Below are positions 18,038 through 26,269 of a stretch of 64,000 bases of DNA, in pieces. Location of the stretch: the NCBI RefSeq assembly GCF_011764565.1, contig NZ_AP022871.1, positions 2,480,001-2,544,000 on the forward strand, given 5' to 3'. The translations under genes and the position numbers were made by a program. The DNA comes from Phytohabitans suffuscus. GTDB taxonomy: Bacteria > Actinomycetota > Actinomycetes > Mycobacteriales > Micromonosporaceae. Positions within the stretch are counted from its first letter, which is position 1. The number at the start of each line of letters is the position of its first letter. The notes below the pieces were generated by a model. The model searched no databases. It was not told the DNA's origin and saw nothing but the letters and a program-made list of their open reading frames with translations.

Positions 18038-18943
18038 TCACCAACGGTTCAATGTGCTCAGCGAGCTGGCGCCTCGGCTGTCGCCGGCGCTGCTTGGCCG
18101 GACGCTGGACACGGTCTGGTCGATCACCGAGTTCGTAGTGCGGGCCCGGTTCGAACCCGGGGACCTTCGGGACTTGGCCAGACGGCTGCGAATGTCGGCA
18201 ACGGCGGCCGGTTTGGCCGCGAGGCGGTGCGCACCCGGGTGTCGCGCCAACGGCCGGTGGGCGTCGGCGGGGGTGAGTAGGCCTAGCGCCAAGGGGTACG
18301 TGCAGTCGGTGGCTACAAGGCTGGTCGGCAGGTCGTGGTACTCAGCTGCGCTTAGGCTGCGGCCGAGCACCACGATCGCTGGCGTTGGGTCAAGGGCAGG
18401 GCGGTAGCAGGCAGCCGCCTCCGGGTCACCTGGGTCGTCCGGTGGGGGCTGCGTCGGGGGTACGAAGATGAGGTAGGCGATCGTTTCCCTCACGTGGACA
18501 CCGCTGTTGCCCGCGATGTAGTCAGCGTTGATCTGGTAGGTGCCGGTGGGCGGGTTGGGATTGGGGAAGACCCACCGCTGGTTGACGACGCAGTTTTCGG
18601 CCGCTTTTGCGTGGAAAAGATCCTGGGCCCACAGCCCGCGGCCCGGGAGCTCGTTAATGGGGAGGTCGGTGTGGTAGAGGCTGACTGAGAAATCGGCGAC
18701 GATGTCGTTGTGTCTAATGCCGTTCCCACCGACCTGGAACGGGGTGCCGGCGGGCAGCACGATGTACTGGATTCCGTTTTGGTTGTTTCCCTCGTACCCC
18801 GAACTGTAGAATCCGCCGTTGTAGATCAAATACGTATGGCCTGCTGTGGCACAGCCAACCGCCGATGCGGGTGACTGCGCGCTGGCTAGTGCGACCGGGA
18901 GCAGCGCAAGCGGTAAGAACAGCCTGAGGAGACGTCTCGACAT
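18038..18943 (-). CDS. Exported protein of unknown function, operon partner of the glycine-rich protein
   Basis: The 301-aa product begins with a clear signal peptide (RRLLRLFLPLALLPVALASA, cleavage likely near ASA-VG). The mature protein has three to four cysteines and a beta-rich, aromatic composition (HTYLIYNGGFYSSGYEGN, IQYIVLPAGTPFQVGGNG, WVFPNPNPPTGTYQINADYI). I do not recognise the family. GAAGGG lies upstream of the ATG. It starts 31 bp after the large glycine-rich gene, so the two are probably co-transcribed. The last 60 codons look like non-coding translation, and the gene ends 24 bp from the IS630 end, so the native C-terminus may be lost. Confidence 0.65.
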   Translation of the reverse strand: MSRRLLRLFLPLALLPVALASAQSPASAVGCATAGHTYLIYNGGFYSSGYEGNNQNGIQYIVLPAGTPFQVGGNGIRHNDIVADFSVSLYHTDLPINELPGRGLWAQDLFHAKAAENCVVNQRWVFPNPNPPTGTYQINADYIAGNSGVHVRETIAYLIFVPPTQPPPDDPGDPEAAACYRPALDPTPAIVVLGRSLSAAEYHDLPTSLVATDCTYPLALGLLTPADAHRPLARHPGAHRLAAKPAAVADIRSRLAKSRRSPGSNRARTTNSVIDQTVSSVRPSSAGDSRGASSLSTLNRW

Positions 18944-18973
18944 GGTATTCCCTTCTCTTCCGTCAAGCTCTGA

Positions 18974-21408
18974 CTAGACGCCGGATCGATAACGGAGGAT
19001 GTTGTCAACGGGATTGACGGCGAACACGTGGACAGTCCCGGTGAAGTCGTCGACCGCGACACCGGCCGGCAGCGTGGTGGATCCGCCGAGGTCACGCCAG
19101 CCACCAAATGCGCCTGACGGCGGGGCACTGTTGATATACAGCCTGTTTTCCGCGCCGCGCACGACGATATGCATCCCGTTCGCTGTTGCCGCGACAACCA
19201 GGTCTGACAACACCATGCCGCCAAGACTCTGGAAGCCGCTCCAGCTGGAGCCGTTGAACTGGTTGACATACGGCGTGGTACCACCGCGACCGAAGAGGTG
19301 GATCCGGGTTCCGTCCGGTGAGGCCGCCGCAATGTCACCGCTGATCCCGCCGGCCAAGGCGGTCCAGGCCCCCCACGTCGCTCCATTCCAGCGCCGGTAG
19401 TTGATCTCGCCACCCGGACCACGGGCGAACACCGTCACGACGTTGCCGCTGTTGGTCGCGACCGCGGTGGGATCAGCGGCCAACGTGCCGCCGAGTGCCT
19501 GCCAACCGCTCCAGGTGTTGATTGTGAGGCGGTTGACGTAGAGTTGGTTGTCGGTCCCCCGGATGAAGACCATCGCGAAGGCGGCGTTCTGCGTCACTGG
19601 GGCCGGCTTGCCCAACGCGCCGCCGCCGAGCCCTTGCCAGCCCTGTGATATCCCCGCGATCCAGACGTTGCGGTAGGTGGCTCCATCGGTGCCGCGGACA
19701 TAGACCTCATACTTGAGGTGCTCCCGCTGGATCCCGACCGGCGCGGAGACAGTGGCACCGCCCATTGAGGACCAGCCCCTCCCGGCGTACTTGTGTATAC
19801 GCCGTTATCGGTGCCTCGGGCGTAGATACGCGTGCCCGGCCCGCTGAAGCCGATGTCTCCGGTGACCGTGATTCCAGGCATCTGACCCCAACCCAGCCAG
19901 GGATCCGGCGGTGGTGGCCTCCTAACCTGGAAGCTGACCTGAGCGGTACGGTCCCCCACCTTCACCTGCTTGACCCAGCCTTCGGACACGTCGTTGGACG
20001 TCCACGCGGGACCGGTGCCGCTCCATCGGCCACTGTGGTCGGTGTTCTGCCCGTAGTAGGCATCCACCTCGCCGGTGGACACCCCGTCCTTCCAGCTTGA
20101 CCAGAGAATCGGGGTGTTCGGCTGGCCGGTAACCCGGTAGGTCGGGGTCTCCTCCACCAGGTACGGCGACTTGTCGATGGCGACCGACGTAACACCAACC
20201 TGGTTGAAGGTCACCCGGCCGTCCGCTCCACGGGTCTCGCTGGCGTTACCCGGGCCACCGCCACTGCCGACGGAGCCAGGCCCACTCGACGGGCCGCTCG
20301 GTGCCCTGATGCAAGGAATCGGGCCGCAGACATGGTTGAAGCCACCGCTGCCCCCGGATCCGCCCAGGCCTGGGACGCCGCCGAACCCGCCTGAGCCAGG
20401 GCCACCGCCCGACCCACCGGTCACGTCGGTGGTGATCCACGACCGGTCGTACCCCTCCGGGTAGGAGACGAAAATCTGCCCGCCGGGGGCACCCGCGGCG
20501 CCGCTGCCGCCTTTACCACCGTTGCCGCCGTTGCCACCACGCCCGCCGGCGCCGCCGATCGGCGCCGCACAGGACTCTTCGAAGCTGTCGCCGCCGTTGC
20601 CGCCGTTGCCGCCACTGCCACCAGTGCCGCCCTGACCGCCCGGACCGCCGGCTCCACCAGCGCCGCCGGCAGACAGCAAAAGGTACCGGTCCGTCGATCC
20701 GCTAGGGATGGAGACGTTGATCAACTGGCCGCCTTGGCCACCCTTCCCGTTCGCTCCATCGCCACCCGCGCCGCCGGTGTCACCTGATTGACCAGCCTCG
20801 GGCATGGCGTTCTCACAGACGCCGCCGTCGGGGACATTCTGTCCGGCCAAGCCGTCCCTGCCGCTGGCCCCCGGCGTTCCCGGAAAGCCCATCTCTCCGG
20901 TCTGGCCGGGCAAACCGTTGGCGTCAATTTCGATCTCGCCCTGCGTCGTCGCCCCGGCTGCCGCCTTCGACCCCGTGCCCCACCGGACACCGTCGACCGG
21001 CAGAAAGGTGAGAGCATGCCCCCGCCCTTCGATGACCGCCCGCTTGCCCGGGAACTCCACCGTCCCCGCGATGATCGTTGTGTCCCCGGTCAGTTTCACC
21101 GTCGCCGGCATCCGCAGCGTGCCCGCCACAACCAGACCACCGACTGTATCGGTCACCGTCGTAGTGGCACTCAACTGCGGAAGTTTCGCGAGGTCGGACC
21201 GTAAACCAGCGCGCCAGTCCTCGCCTCGCTTCGCCGCCGCAGCAGCCTGGTTCGCCACGGAAACAGTCGTCGCCGCTGGGTCCTTTTCCGCCGGGTCCGG
21301 CCGCGCGAAAGCGACCGCCCGCGACGGCGTCGCCAACATTACCGATACCATGAGCAAGACTGCGGTTTGCATTGCGACAGTCCGTCGCCGTCGATTATGG
21401 GCAGGCAT
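18974..21408 (-). CDS. Large exported glycine-rich, collagen-like protein with C-terminal beta-propeller (one-base frameshift)
   Basis: Joining the frames at about 19790-19800 with one added base gives about 811 aa. Order: signal segment from the ATG at 21408 (VAMQTAVLLMVSVMLATPSR), chosen because GAGAGGG precedes it. Then a beta-helix-like strand region (residues about 60-150, GGLVVAGTLRMPATVKLTGD). Then a collagen-like start (GLPGQTGEMGFPGTPGASGR) and a long GGAGGxGG-repeat block (about 180-340) interrupted by cysteine segments. Then an Ig-like/adhesin region (TYRVTGQPNTPILWSSWKDG), and from about 520 repeated propeller blades (VYVRGTDGATYRNVW, FIRGTDNQLYVNRL, each ending WxxxxxLGG). The blades resemble PLL/fucose-lectin-type propellers, so sugar binding at the cell surface is a reasonable inference. 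No cell-wall anchor is seen. Confidence 0.65.
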
Positions 21409-21683
21409 CACGACCCTCTCTACATACGGCCGCCTCCTTTTCAATGCGATGAAGAGGGCAAGAAGCCCACGCATTGAAAGTACCGGCGCTCTCGGACCCG
21501 AGTAGGTACCTGTGTGCGCAGGCTAATGCGGCAATCCACCTCGGCAATAGGGCACCGTCGCTAACCTGTAGGCTAGGTACGTAAGCAGCGCCGCCCGTGG
21601 TGACGGGTTCGAACAGGGTTGGGCGCTGACGATCTTCACCGTCAACCTTGGCCCACGCCGCCAGCGCCGACTTGAAGACCGTG
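21409..21683. other. Upstream region of the exported-protein operon plus 5' flank of IS21
   Basis: The first part should hold the promoter of the glycine-rich protein operon, but I cannot point to specific boxes. The last 42 bases (21642-21683) read STLAHAASADLKTV on the plus strand and form the left half of the integrase remnant that continues at 24587 after the IS21 insertion. The sequence ends with the target duplication ACCGTG (21678-21683). Confidence 0.5.
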
Positions 21684-21854
21684 TGTCGGCGCTCACGTAA
21701 TTCCCCACCTGTAGCGGTCTGACGCTCACGTAATTCCCCACCCGCTCGCTCACGTATTTCCCCAGGTGGTTGGGGAGGTGCGGAGGTGTAGACGTGTGCA
21801 CGTGTGGGGGTGGTCCTCGCGATCTTGAAGAGTTCTCTCTTGTCCGGGTGACGG

Positions 21855-23537
21855 GTGAGGGAGCTGATGGCGAGGAGAACGTTCGACGTGGTCGATGTGA
21901 CCGAGATCTTCATCCACTGGTACGCGGGCCGGTCGATCAGCGAGGTGGGTACGTCGCTGGGAGTGGACCGTAAGACGATCCGCAAGTATCTGGCCCCGGC
22001 GGTCGCGGTCGGGCTCGCGCCGGGCGGGCCGGCGATGAGCCAGCAGGACTGGGCGGCGCTGGTGACGCGGTGGTTCCCGCAGTTGGCCGACACCCGGTTG
22101 CGGCAGGTGACCTGGCCGCAGATCGCCGAGCATCACGAGTACATCACCGCTCAGCTCAAGTTGGGGGTGACGCAAGCGACGATCCACCAGCGGCTGCGGG
22201 ACGAGCACGGGCTGACCGCGTCGGTGGCGTCGTTGAAGCGGTATGTGGCGGCGAACCTGCCGGAGCAGGTGCGCCGGGACCGGGTCGTGGTGTTGCGCGA
22301 TGAGACGGACTTCCCGCCCGGTGAGGAGGCCCAGATCGACTACGGGCACCTGGGTCACTGGGTGGATCCGGCGACCGGAAAACGGCGTCGGGTGTGGGCG
22401 TTCGCGATGGTGCTGGCGTGTTCGCGGCACATGTTCGTGCGGCCGGTGCTGACGATGGATCAGCGGGCTTGGACCGACGCGCACGTGGAAGCGTTCGCGT
22501 TCTTCGGTGGCACGCCGCGGCGTCTGGTGCCGGACAACCTGCGCACCGGGGTGGACAAGCCCGACCTCTACGACCCGAAGATCAACCGCTCGTATGCCGA
22601 ACTGGCCGCCCACTACGGGGTGCTGGTCGACCCGGCCCGGCGGGGCAAGCCGCGGGACAAGGCCCGCATCGAGCGGCCGATGCCCTACATCCGTGACAGC
22701 TTCTGGCGCGGGCGCCAGTTCGCCTCGCTGGAGGCGATGCAGGTCGCCGCGACCGAGTGGTGCACCGAGGTCGCCGGCCGCAGGTCCTGCCGGCCGCTGG
22801 ACGGCGCTGCCCCGGCCGCCGTGTTCGCCGCTGTTGAAGCAGGAGCGCTGCAATCCTTGCCTGGCAAGGCGTTCGTGTTGGCCACGTGGTCGACGGCCAC
22901 GGTGGGCCCGGACATCCACGCCAAGGTCGGCAAGACCATCTACTCGGTGCCGTGGCGGTTCATCGGCCAACGCGTCGACGCCCGCGAGACCCCACTGGTC
23001 GTCCAGATCTTCCACAAGGGACAACTGATCGCCACGCACGGCCGCAAGCCACAAGGTAAGCAGACCGACTTCGGGCACTATCCGCCCGAGAAGATCGCGT
23101 TCCGGATGCGGACGCCGACCTGGTGCCGCACCCGCGCCACCGAGATCGGCCTCGCCTGCGCTCAGGTCATTGACGGGCTCTTGGAGGTCAACGCGCTGTT
23201 CCGGCTGCGGGCCGCGCAAGGCGTGCTCGGCTTGGCCGACAAGCACGGCACCGCACGCCTCGAAGCAGCCTGCGCCAAGGCGATCGCGGTCGGTGACCCG
23301 TCCTACCGCACCATCAAGGGCATCCTGGTCGCCGGCGCCGAGACCGACCCGCCACCGCCATCGGCCGGCGACGGCGGTGCCGCGGCGCACCTGCACGGCC
23401 CTTCGCAGCTGTTCGCGAACGTCATTCCCCTGCCCACTCCGAACGTCACGCTCGAGGCGGACACGGTCATCGCGGATGACGACCGCGGCGGACCTGGCGA
23501 CGACGAGCCAGGCGCTGGGATGGCGGTGCTGGCATGA
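21855..23537 (+). CDS. istA: IS21 transposase IstA
   Basis: The 560-aa protein has the IstA plan. An N-terminal helix-turn-helix (FIHWYAGRSISEVGTSLGVD, RKTIRKYL) is followed by an integrase-core DDE domain: EEAQIDYGHLGHW with the first D, RRLVPDNLRTGVDKP with the second D, and KARIERPMPYIRD with E. A C-terminal beta-barrel region follows (KVGKTIYSVPWRFIGQRV). The GTG at 21855 is the longest start; an ATG at 21867 (MARRTFDVV) directly after GAGGGAG is equally likely. It catalyses strand transfer with the ATPase IstB. Confidence 0.9.
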   Translation: MRELMARRTFDVVDVTEIFIHWYAGRSISEVGTSLGVDRKTIRKYLAPAVAVGLAPGGPAMSQQDWAALVTRWFPQLADTRLRQVTWPQIAEHHEYITAQLKLGVTQATIHQRLRDEHGLTASVASLKRYVAANLPEQVRRDRVVVLRDETDFPPGEEAQIDYGHLGHWVDPATGKRRRVWAFAMVLACSRHMFVRPVLTMDQRAWTDAHVEAFAFFGGTPRRLVPDNLRTGVDKPDLYDPKINRSYAELAAHYGVLVDPARRGKPRDKARIERPMPYIRDSFWRGRQFASLEAMQVAATEWCTEVAGRRSCRPLDGAAPAAVFAAVEAGALQSLPGKAFVLATWSTATVGPDIHAKVGKTIYSVPWRFIGQRVDARETPLVVQIFHKGQLIATHGRKPQGKQTDFGHYPPEKIAFRMRTPTWCRTRATEIGLACAQVIDGLLEVNALFRLRAAQGVLGLADKHGTARLEAACAKAIAVGDPSYRTIKGILVAGAETDPPPPSAGDGGAAAHLHGPSQLFANVIPLPTPNVTLEADTVIADDDRGGPGDDEPGAGMAVLA

Positions 23538-23742
23538 CCGACCAGACCACGGCCACCACGCCGCAACCGGCCTACCCACTGCCCCAGCCCGACGGCACGG
23601 ATCCCCGGATCACCTACGGCCTGCTGTTCGACCTCGCCGAAGTGTTGCAGCGCAACGGTTTCCCCGCCCGGCCGGCACCGACTGGGCCAACCTGACGGCC
23701 GCCCTCGGCCGCTTCCTCTACCAGTCCCAGGAGACCTCGTGA
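23534..23742 (+). CDS. Small IS21 passenger ORF between istA and istB (frameshifted)
   Basis: The ATG overlaps the istA stop (ATGA). The frame reads MTDQTTATTPQPAYPLPQPD, then YGLLFDLAEVLQRNGFP. After a one-base slip in a C-rich run (about 23660-23670) it continues AGTDWANLTAALGRFLYQSQ and ends overlapping the istB start. About 69 aa in all. Small genes in this position occur in some actinomycete IS21 elements; the role is unknown. Confidence 0.5.
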
Positions 23743-24515
23743 CCATCATCGACACCGCGCTGCACGACAGCCTGCGCGCGTTGAAGCTGTCCGGCATGCT
23801 GCACACCCTCGACGCCCGCCTGACCCAAGCCCAAGCCGGCGAACTCGGCCACCTGGAATTCCTGCAGGTCCTCTGCCACGACGAGATCACCCGCCGCGAG
23901 AACATGGGCATGCAACGCCGGCTGCGCCGCGCCCGATTCGACCAGACCACCACCCTGGAGGAGTTCGACTTTCACACCAGCCCCAAGCTGCCCGCCGCGC
24001 AGATCCGCGACCTAGCCGCGCTGCGCTGGCTCCAGGCCGGCGAGTCAGTCATCCTGCACGGACCCGTCGGCGTCGGCAAAACCCATATAGCGCAAGCCCT
24101 CGGGCACCTCGCCGTCCGCCGCGGCGCCGACGTCCGCTTCACCAAAACCAGCCGCGCCCTGGCCGACCTCGCCGGCGGCCACGCCGACCGCACCTGGCCC
24201 CGCCGCCTCGCCGAACTCGTCCGACCAGCCCTGCTGATCCTCGACGACTTCGCCATGCGCGAGCTCACCGCCCAGCAAGCCGACGACCTCTACGAACTCA
24301 TCTCCGAACGCGCCCAAACCGGCCGATCCCTGATCGCCACCTCAAACCGGTCACCCGCCGACTGGTACCCACTGTTCCCCAACCCCGTCGTCGCCGAATC
24401 GCTGCTGGACCGGCTCATCAACACCAGCCACCAAGTCTTCATGAACGGACCCAGCTACCGACCCAACAAACGACCCGGCCGACCCGGCTCGACAACACCA
24501 GCAGCCACCAAGTAG
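23739..24515 (+). CDS. istB: IS21 helper ATPase IstB
   Basis: A DnaC/IstB-type AAA+ ATPase of 258 aa. N-terminal LKLSGMLHTLDARLTQAQAG is followed by Walker A in VILHGPVGVGKTHIAQALGH, Walker B in LLILDDFAM, and sensor I in SLIATSNRSPADWYPLFPNP. The arginine-finger region is LLDRLINTSHQV. It regulates target selection and activates IstA. The start overlaps the small passenger ORF stop by ATGA-type coupling. Confidence 0.9.
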   Translation: MTIIDTALHDSLRALKLSGMLHTLDARLTQAQAGELGHLEFLQVLCHDEITRRENMGMQRRLRRARFDQTTTLEEFDFHTSPKLPAAQIRDLAALRWLQAGESVILHGPVGVGKTHIAQALGHLAVRRGADVRFTKTSRALADLAGGHADRTWPRRLAELVRPALLILDDFAMRELTAQQADDLYELISERAQTGRSLIATSNRSPADWYPLFPNPVVAESLLDRLINTSHQVFMNGPSYRPNKRPGRPGSTTPAATK

Positions 24516-24586
24516 AACATCAACCGAGGGCCACACCCTGAGGAATTACGTGAGCCCAGACCCGGGGAATTACGTGAGCGACGACA

Positions 24587-24886
24587 ACCGTGCAGGAACA
24601 GCTCGGCCACACCAGCATCGTGCTCACCGCCGACACCTACACCAGCGTCCTACTCGACCTGCACTTCAAAGCCGCCGAAGCCACCGCCAGGCTCGTCCTC
24701 AAAGCCGCCGCCCGTAACCCCGGACGACGACACCGACCCAAGGCCGGCCCACCAAAGTCCGCAGCATCGGCCCTGCCCGCCGGCCCGGAACCGGTACGCC
24801 CCAAGCGATCCCGCAAGAACCGCCGCTACCGGAAGGCCGCGTCACCCGTGACACGCACCCGACACCCAAAAATCAAAGCCGTATAG
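24587..24886 (+). pseudogene. Tyrosine integrase C-terminal remnant, split by IS21
   Basis: Joined across the IS21 insertion, 21642-21683 plus 24587-24886 reads ADLKTV then QEQLGHTSIVLTADTYTSVL. This is the last catalytic block (LGHxSxxxTxxxY) of a tyrosine integrase, followed by a basic tail ending HPKIKAV and a TAG at 24884-24886. The upstream coding part was already absent before IS21 arrived, since stops appear before 21642. The stop codon lies in the first arm of a hairpin and 31 bp before the partial tRNA-Lys att copy at 24917. It was therefore the integrase of an earlier element at this tRNA. Confidence 0.75.
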
Positions 24887-24903
24887 CTCGATGGCTATAC
24901 GGC
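24878..24903 (+). terminator. 9-bp-stem hairpin at the end of the integrase remnant
   Basis: GCCGTATAG (24878-24886), an 8-base loop and CTATACGGC (24895-24903). The stop codon is within the first arm. The same hairpin with a different loop occurs at 38722-38747 beside the second att copy. No strong T-run follows. Confidence 0.5.
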
Positions 24904-24916
24904 CCGCTCACGGATG

Positions 24917-24959
24917 GTGCGCCGCCAGGGACTCGAACCCCGAACCCGCGGATTAAGAG
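24917..24959 (-). repeat. attachment site (attL): 43-bp copy of the tRNA-Lys 3' end
   Basis: Identical over 43 bp to 38761-38803, the 3' half (anticodon loop to acceptor end) of the intact tRNA-Lys gene. After 24959 the identity ends abruptly. This is the standard scar of integration into the 3' end of a tRNA gene and marks the left boundary of a 13.8-kb island. Confidence 0.9.
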
Positions 24960-25225
24960 AATCCGTCGAGTGTCGCGAACGTTCGAGGCACCACGGAGCA
25001 ACCACCGCCTGTGAGGGCGGGCCGAGAGTGCCCCCGGGCTCGCCAGCGATGGGCGAACCCCACGGTGCCTATCGGCGGCGGGTCATGACGCCTTCGTGGA
25101 TCAGCCAGCCGAACCGCCGGGCCAGATGGTCGCGGGCGGGGTCGTGGCGCGTCGCGGCAGGACGCCGACGAGCAGGTTGCGTACGTCTGGCCCCGCATCG
25201 AGGCTTCGACCGTTGGTGCAGAGAT
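24960..25225. other. Left end of the island, no gene supported
   Basis: About 265 bp between attL and the stop of the first cargo gene. A minus-strand stretch reading ARDHLARRFGWLIHEGVMTR is protein-like but short; it could be an out-of-frame tail of the neighbouring gene or a remnant. No hairpin is evident. Confidence 0.35.
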
Positions 25226-26269
25226 TCACGCGCCGGCGGCCAGCGGGCGTCTGGCTGCGACGTCGATCTTCGGATCTCGCAGGCTGAGTGCACCGTCGAA
25301 TCGGTGCTGCAGGTTGCTGATGAGCCGGGCGACGGTGTTGCCGCAGGAGCCGGCGCTGAGGTAGATACGCATCCAGCGGCGGGCGATGTCCATCTGGAGT
25401 GTTTGGCCGACGTGGAGGTCGACGGCCTCAACCTCGGCGACGTCGCGCTTGACGGTCGTCAGTCCCCACAGTCTGAACGGCTCTCGGCTGGAGGTCAGTT
25501 CGTCGGCGAACGCACCGACGTCCTCGATCTCCCGGCTGAACGTCACAACGATGGGCGCCCCGTTGACGATGCCACCCCCGTCTTCGGAGGCACGTTGCCA
25601 GTTGATGGCCTGGGCCTCGACCAACTCGACCAGCTGCTTGTACCGATCCACGACGGTATTCACGAACTGCAGGTGCAGCTCAAGCGAATCGCCGGACACG
25701 GCGAAACGACCCATCCGGCTGACGCCCTCACGAACCCGCCCGAAGCTTGGGTCGGCGATCTCGGCTTCGACGCCTTCGAACGACACTGCCGAGCTGTACT
25801 CCGGGATCTCGGAGATAAGATCGAGCAGGCGTTCGGCGTTCTCGCCGAACAGTTGGACGCGCATGTCACGGGCTGGCGCGTTGCCGCCCACGAAGCCGCC
25901 GCCGCGAAAGTCGGTGCGGACTCGGCGGGACGCCGCGTTCGGCCAGACGTGACGCAGGTGCTCCGAGGGCAGCCACATCCAGTCAAGGTCCCGCCTGCCG
26001 CCCACCCACTCCCGAAGCATCGGCAGCGCGTCAGCGTTCCGCATGTCGGTGTGGAAGCGCCAGAATCGCTCGTCCAGCTGATCGACCCAGTAGACGCCCT
26101 CGGCGGTCGCGAGCCTGAACAGGAACGCGTCTTCGGTTGGTTCCAGCCGCCCGGGCAGCTCTGTCAGGCAGGCTGCCGGGTCGTCGACATGAGCCTCGAC
26201 CACGTATGTCTTGGTGGGCGAGACAGAACTAAGTGCAAGGCCTTGGGCCATGTCAGCTCGTGTCGTCAC
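25226..26269 (-). CDS. Unknown 347-aa protein, partner of the RecB-like nuclease
   Basis: A soluble, acidic/mixed protein with no signal peptide or membrane helix and no motif I recognise. Protein-like blocks include DQLDERFWRFHTDMRNADAL, WMWLPSEHLRHVWPNA, VDRYKQLVELVEAQAINWQR and a C-terminal VGQTLQMDIARRWMRIYLSA. The ATG at 26269 overlaps the stop of the upstream nuclease gene by ATGA, so the two are translated as a unit and probably act together. Its place in a tRNA island beside a Wadjet system makes a defence role plausible; this is inference from context. It could be a specificity, sensor or antidote subunit of the nuclease. Confidence 0.7.
   Translation of the reverse strand: MTTRADMAQGLALSSVSPTKTYVVEAHVDDPAACLTELPGRLEPTEDAFLFRLATAEGVYWVDQLDERFWRFHTDMRNADALPMLREWVGGRRDLDWMWLPSEHLRHVWPNAASRRVRTDFRGGGFVGGNAPARDMRVQLFGENAERLLDLISEIPEYSSAVSFEGVEAEIADPSFGRVREGVSRMGRFAVSGDSLELHLQFVNTVVDRYKQLVELVEAQAINWQRASEDGGGIVNGAPIVVTFSREIEDVGAFADELTSSREPFRLWGLTTVKRDVAEVEAVDLHVGQTLQMDIARRWMRIYLSAGSCGNTVARLISNLQHRFDGALSLRDPKIDVAARRPLAAGA

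Larger units (their letters stand above)
21684..24586 (+). mobile_element. IS21-family insertion sequence with 6-bp target duplication
   Basis: The ends match as inverted repeats starting TGTCGGCGCTCACGTAATTC (21684) and the complement ending at 24586 (TGTCGTCGC at the end). Internal copies of GCTCACGTAATTCCCC lie at 21690, 21724 and 21748 (the last with one change) on the left, and two complements lie at about 24540-24555 and 24564-24579 on the right. These multiple terminal transposase-binding repeats are typical of IS21. The element is flanked by ACCGTG on both sides (21678-21683 and 24587-24592). It carries istA, a small ORF and istB. Confidence 0.9.

Noticed and set aside
18145..18161. 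T-arm-like sequence CCCGG-TTCGAAC-CCGGG
   Set aside because: No matching acceptor, D or anticodon arm can be folded around it on either strand, so it is not a tRNA and I could not show it to be an att scar.
20220..20980. PE_PGRS-like glycine repeats
   Set aside because: GGAGGxGG composition recalls mycobacterial PE_PGRS proteins, but there is no PE domain; a signal peptide and propeller show a different architecture.
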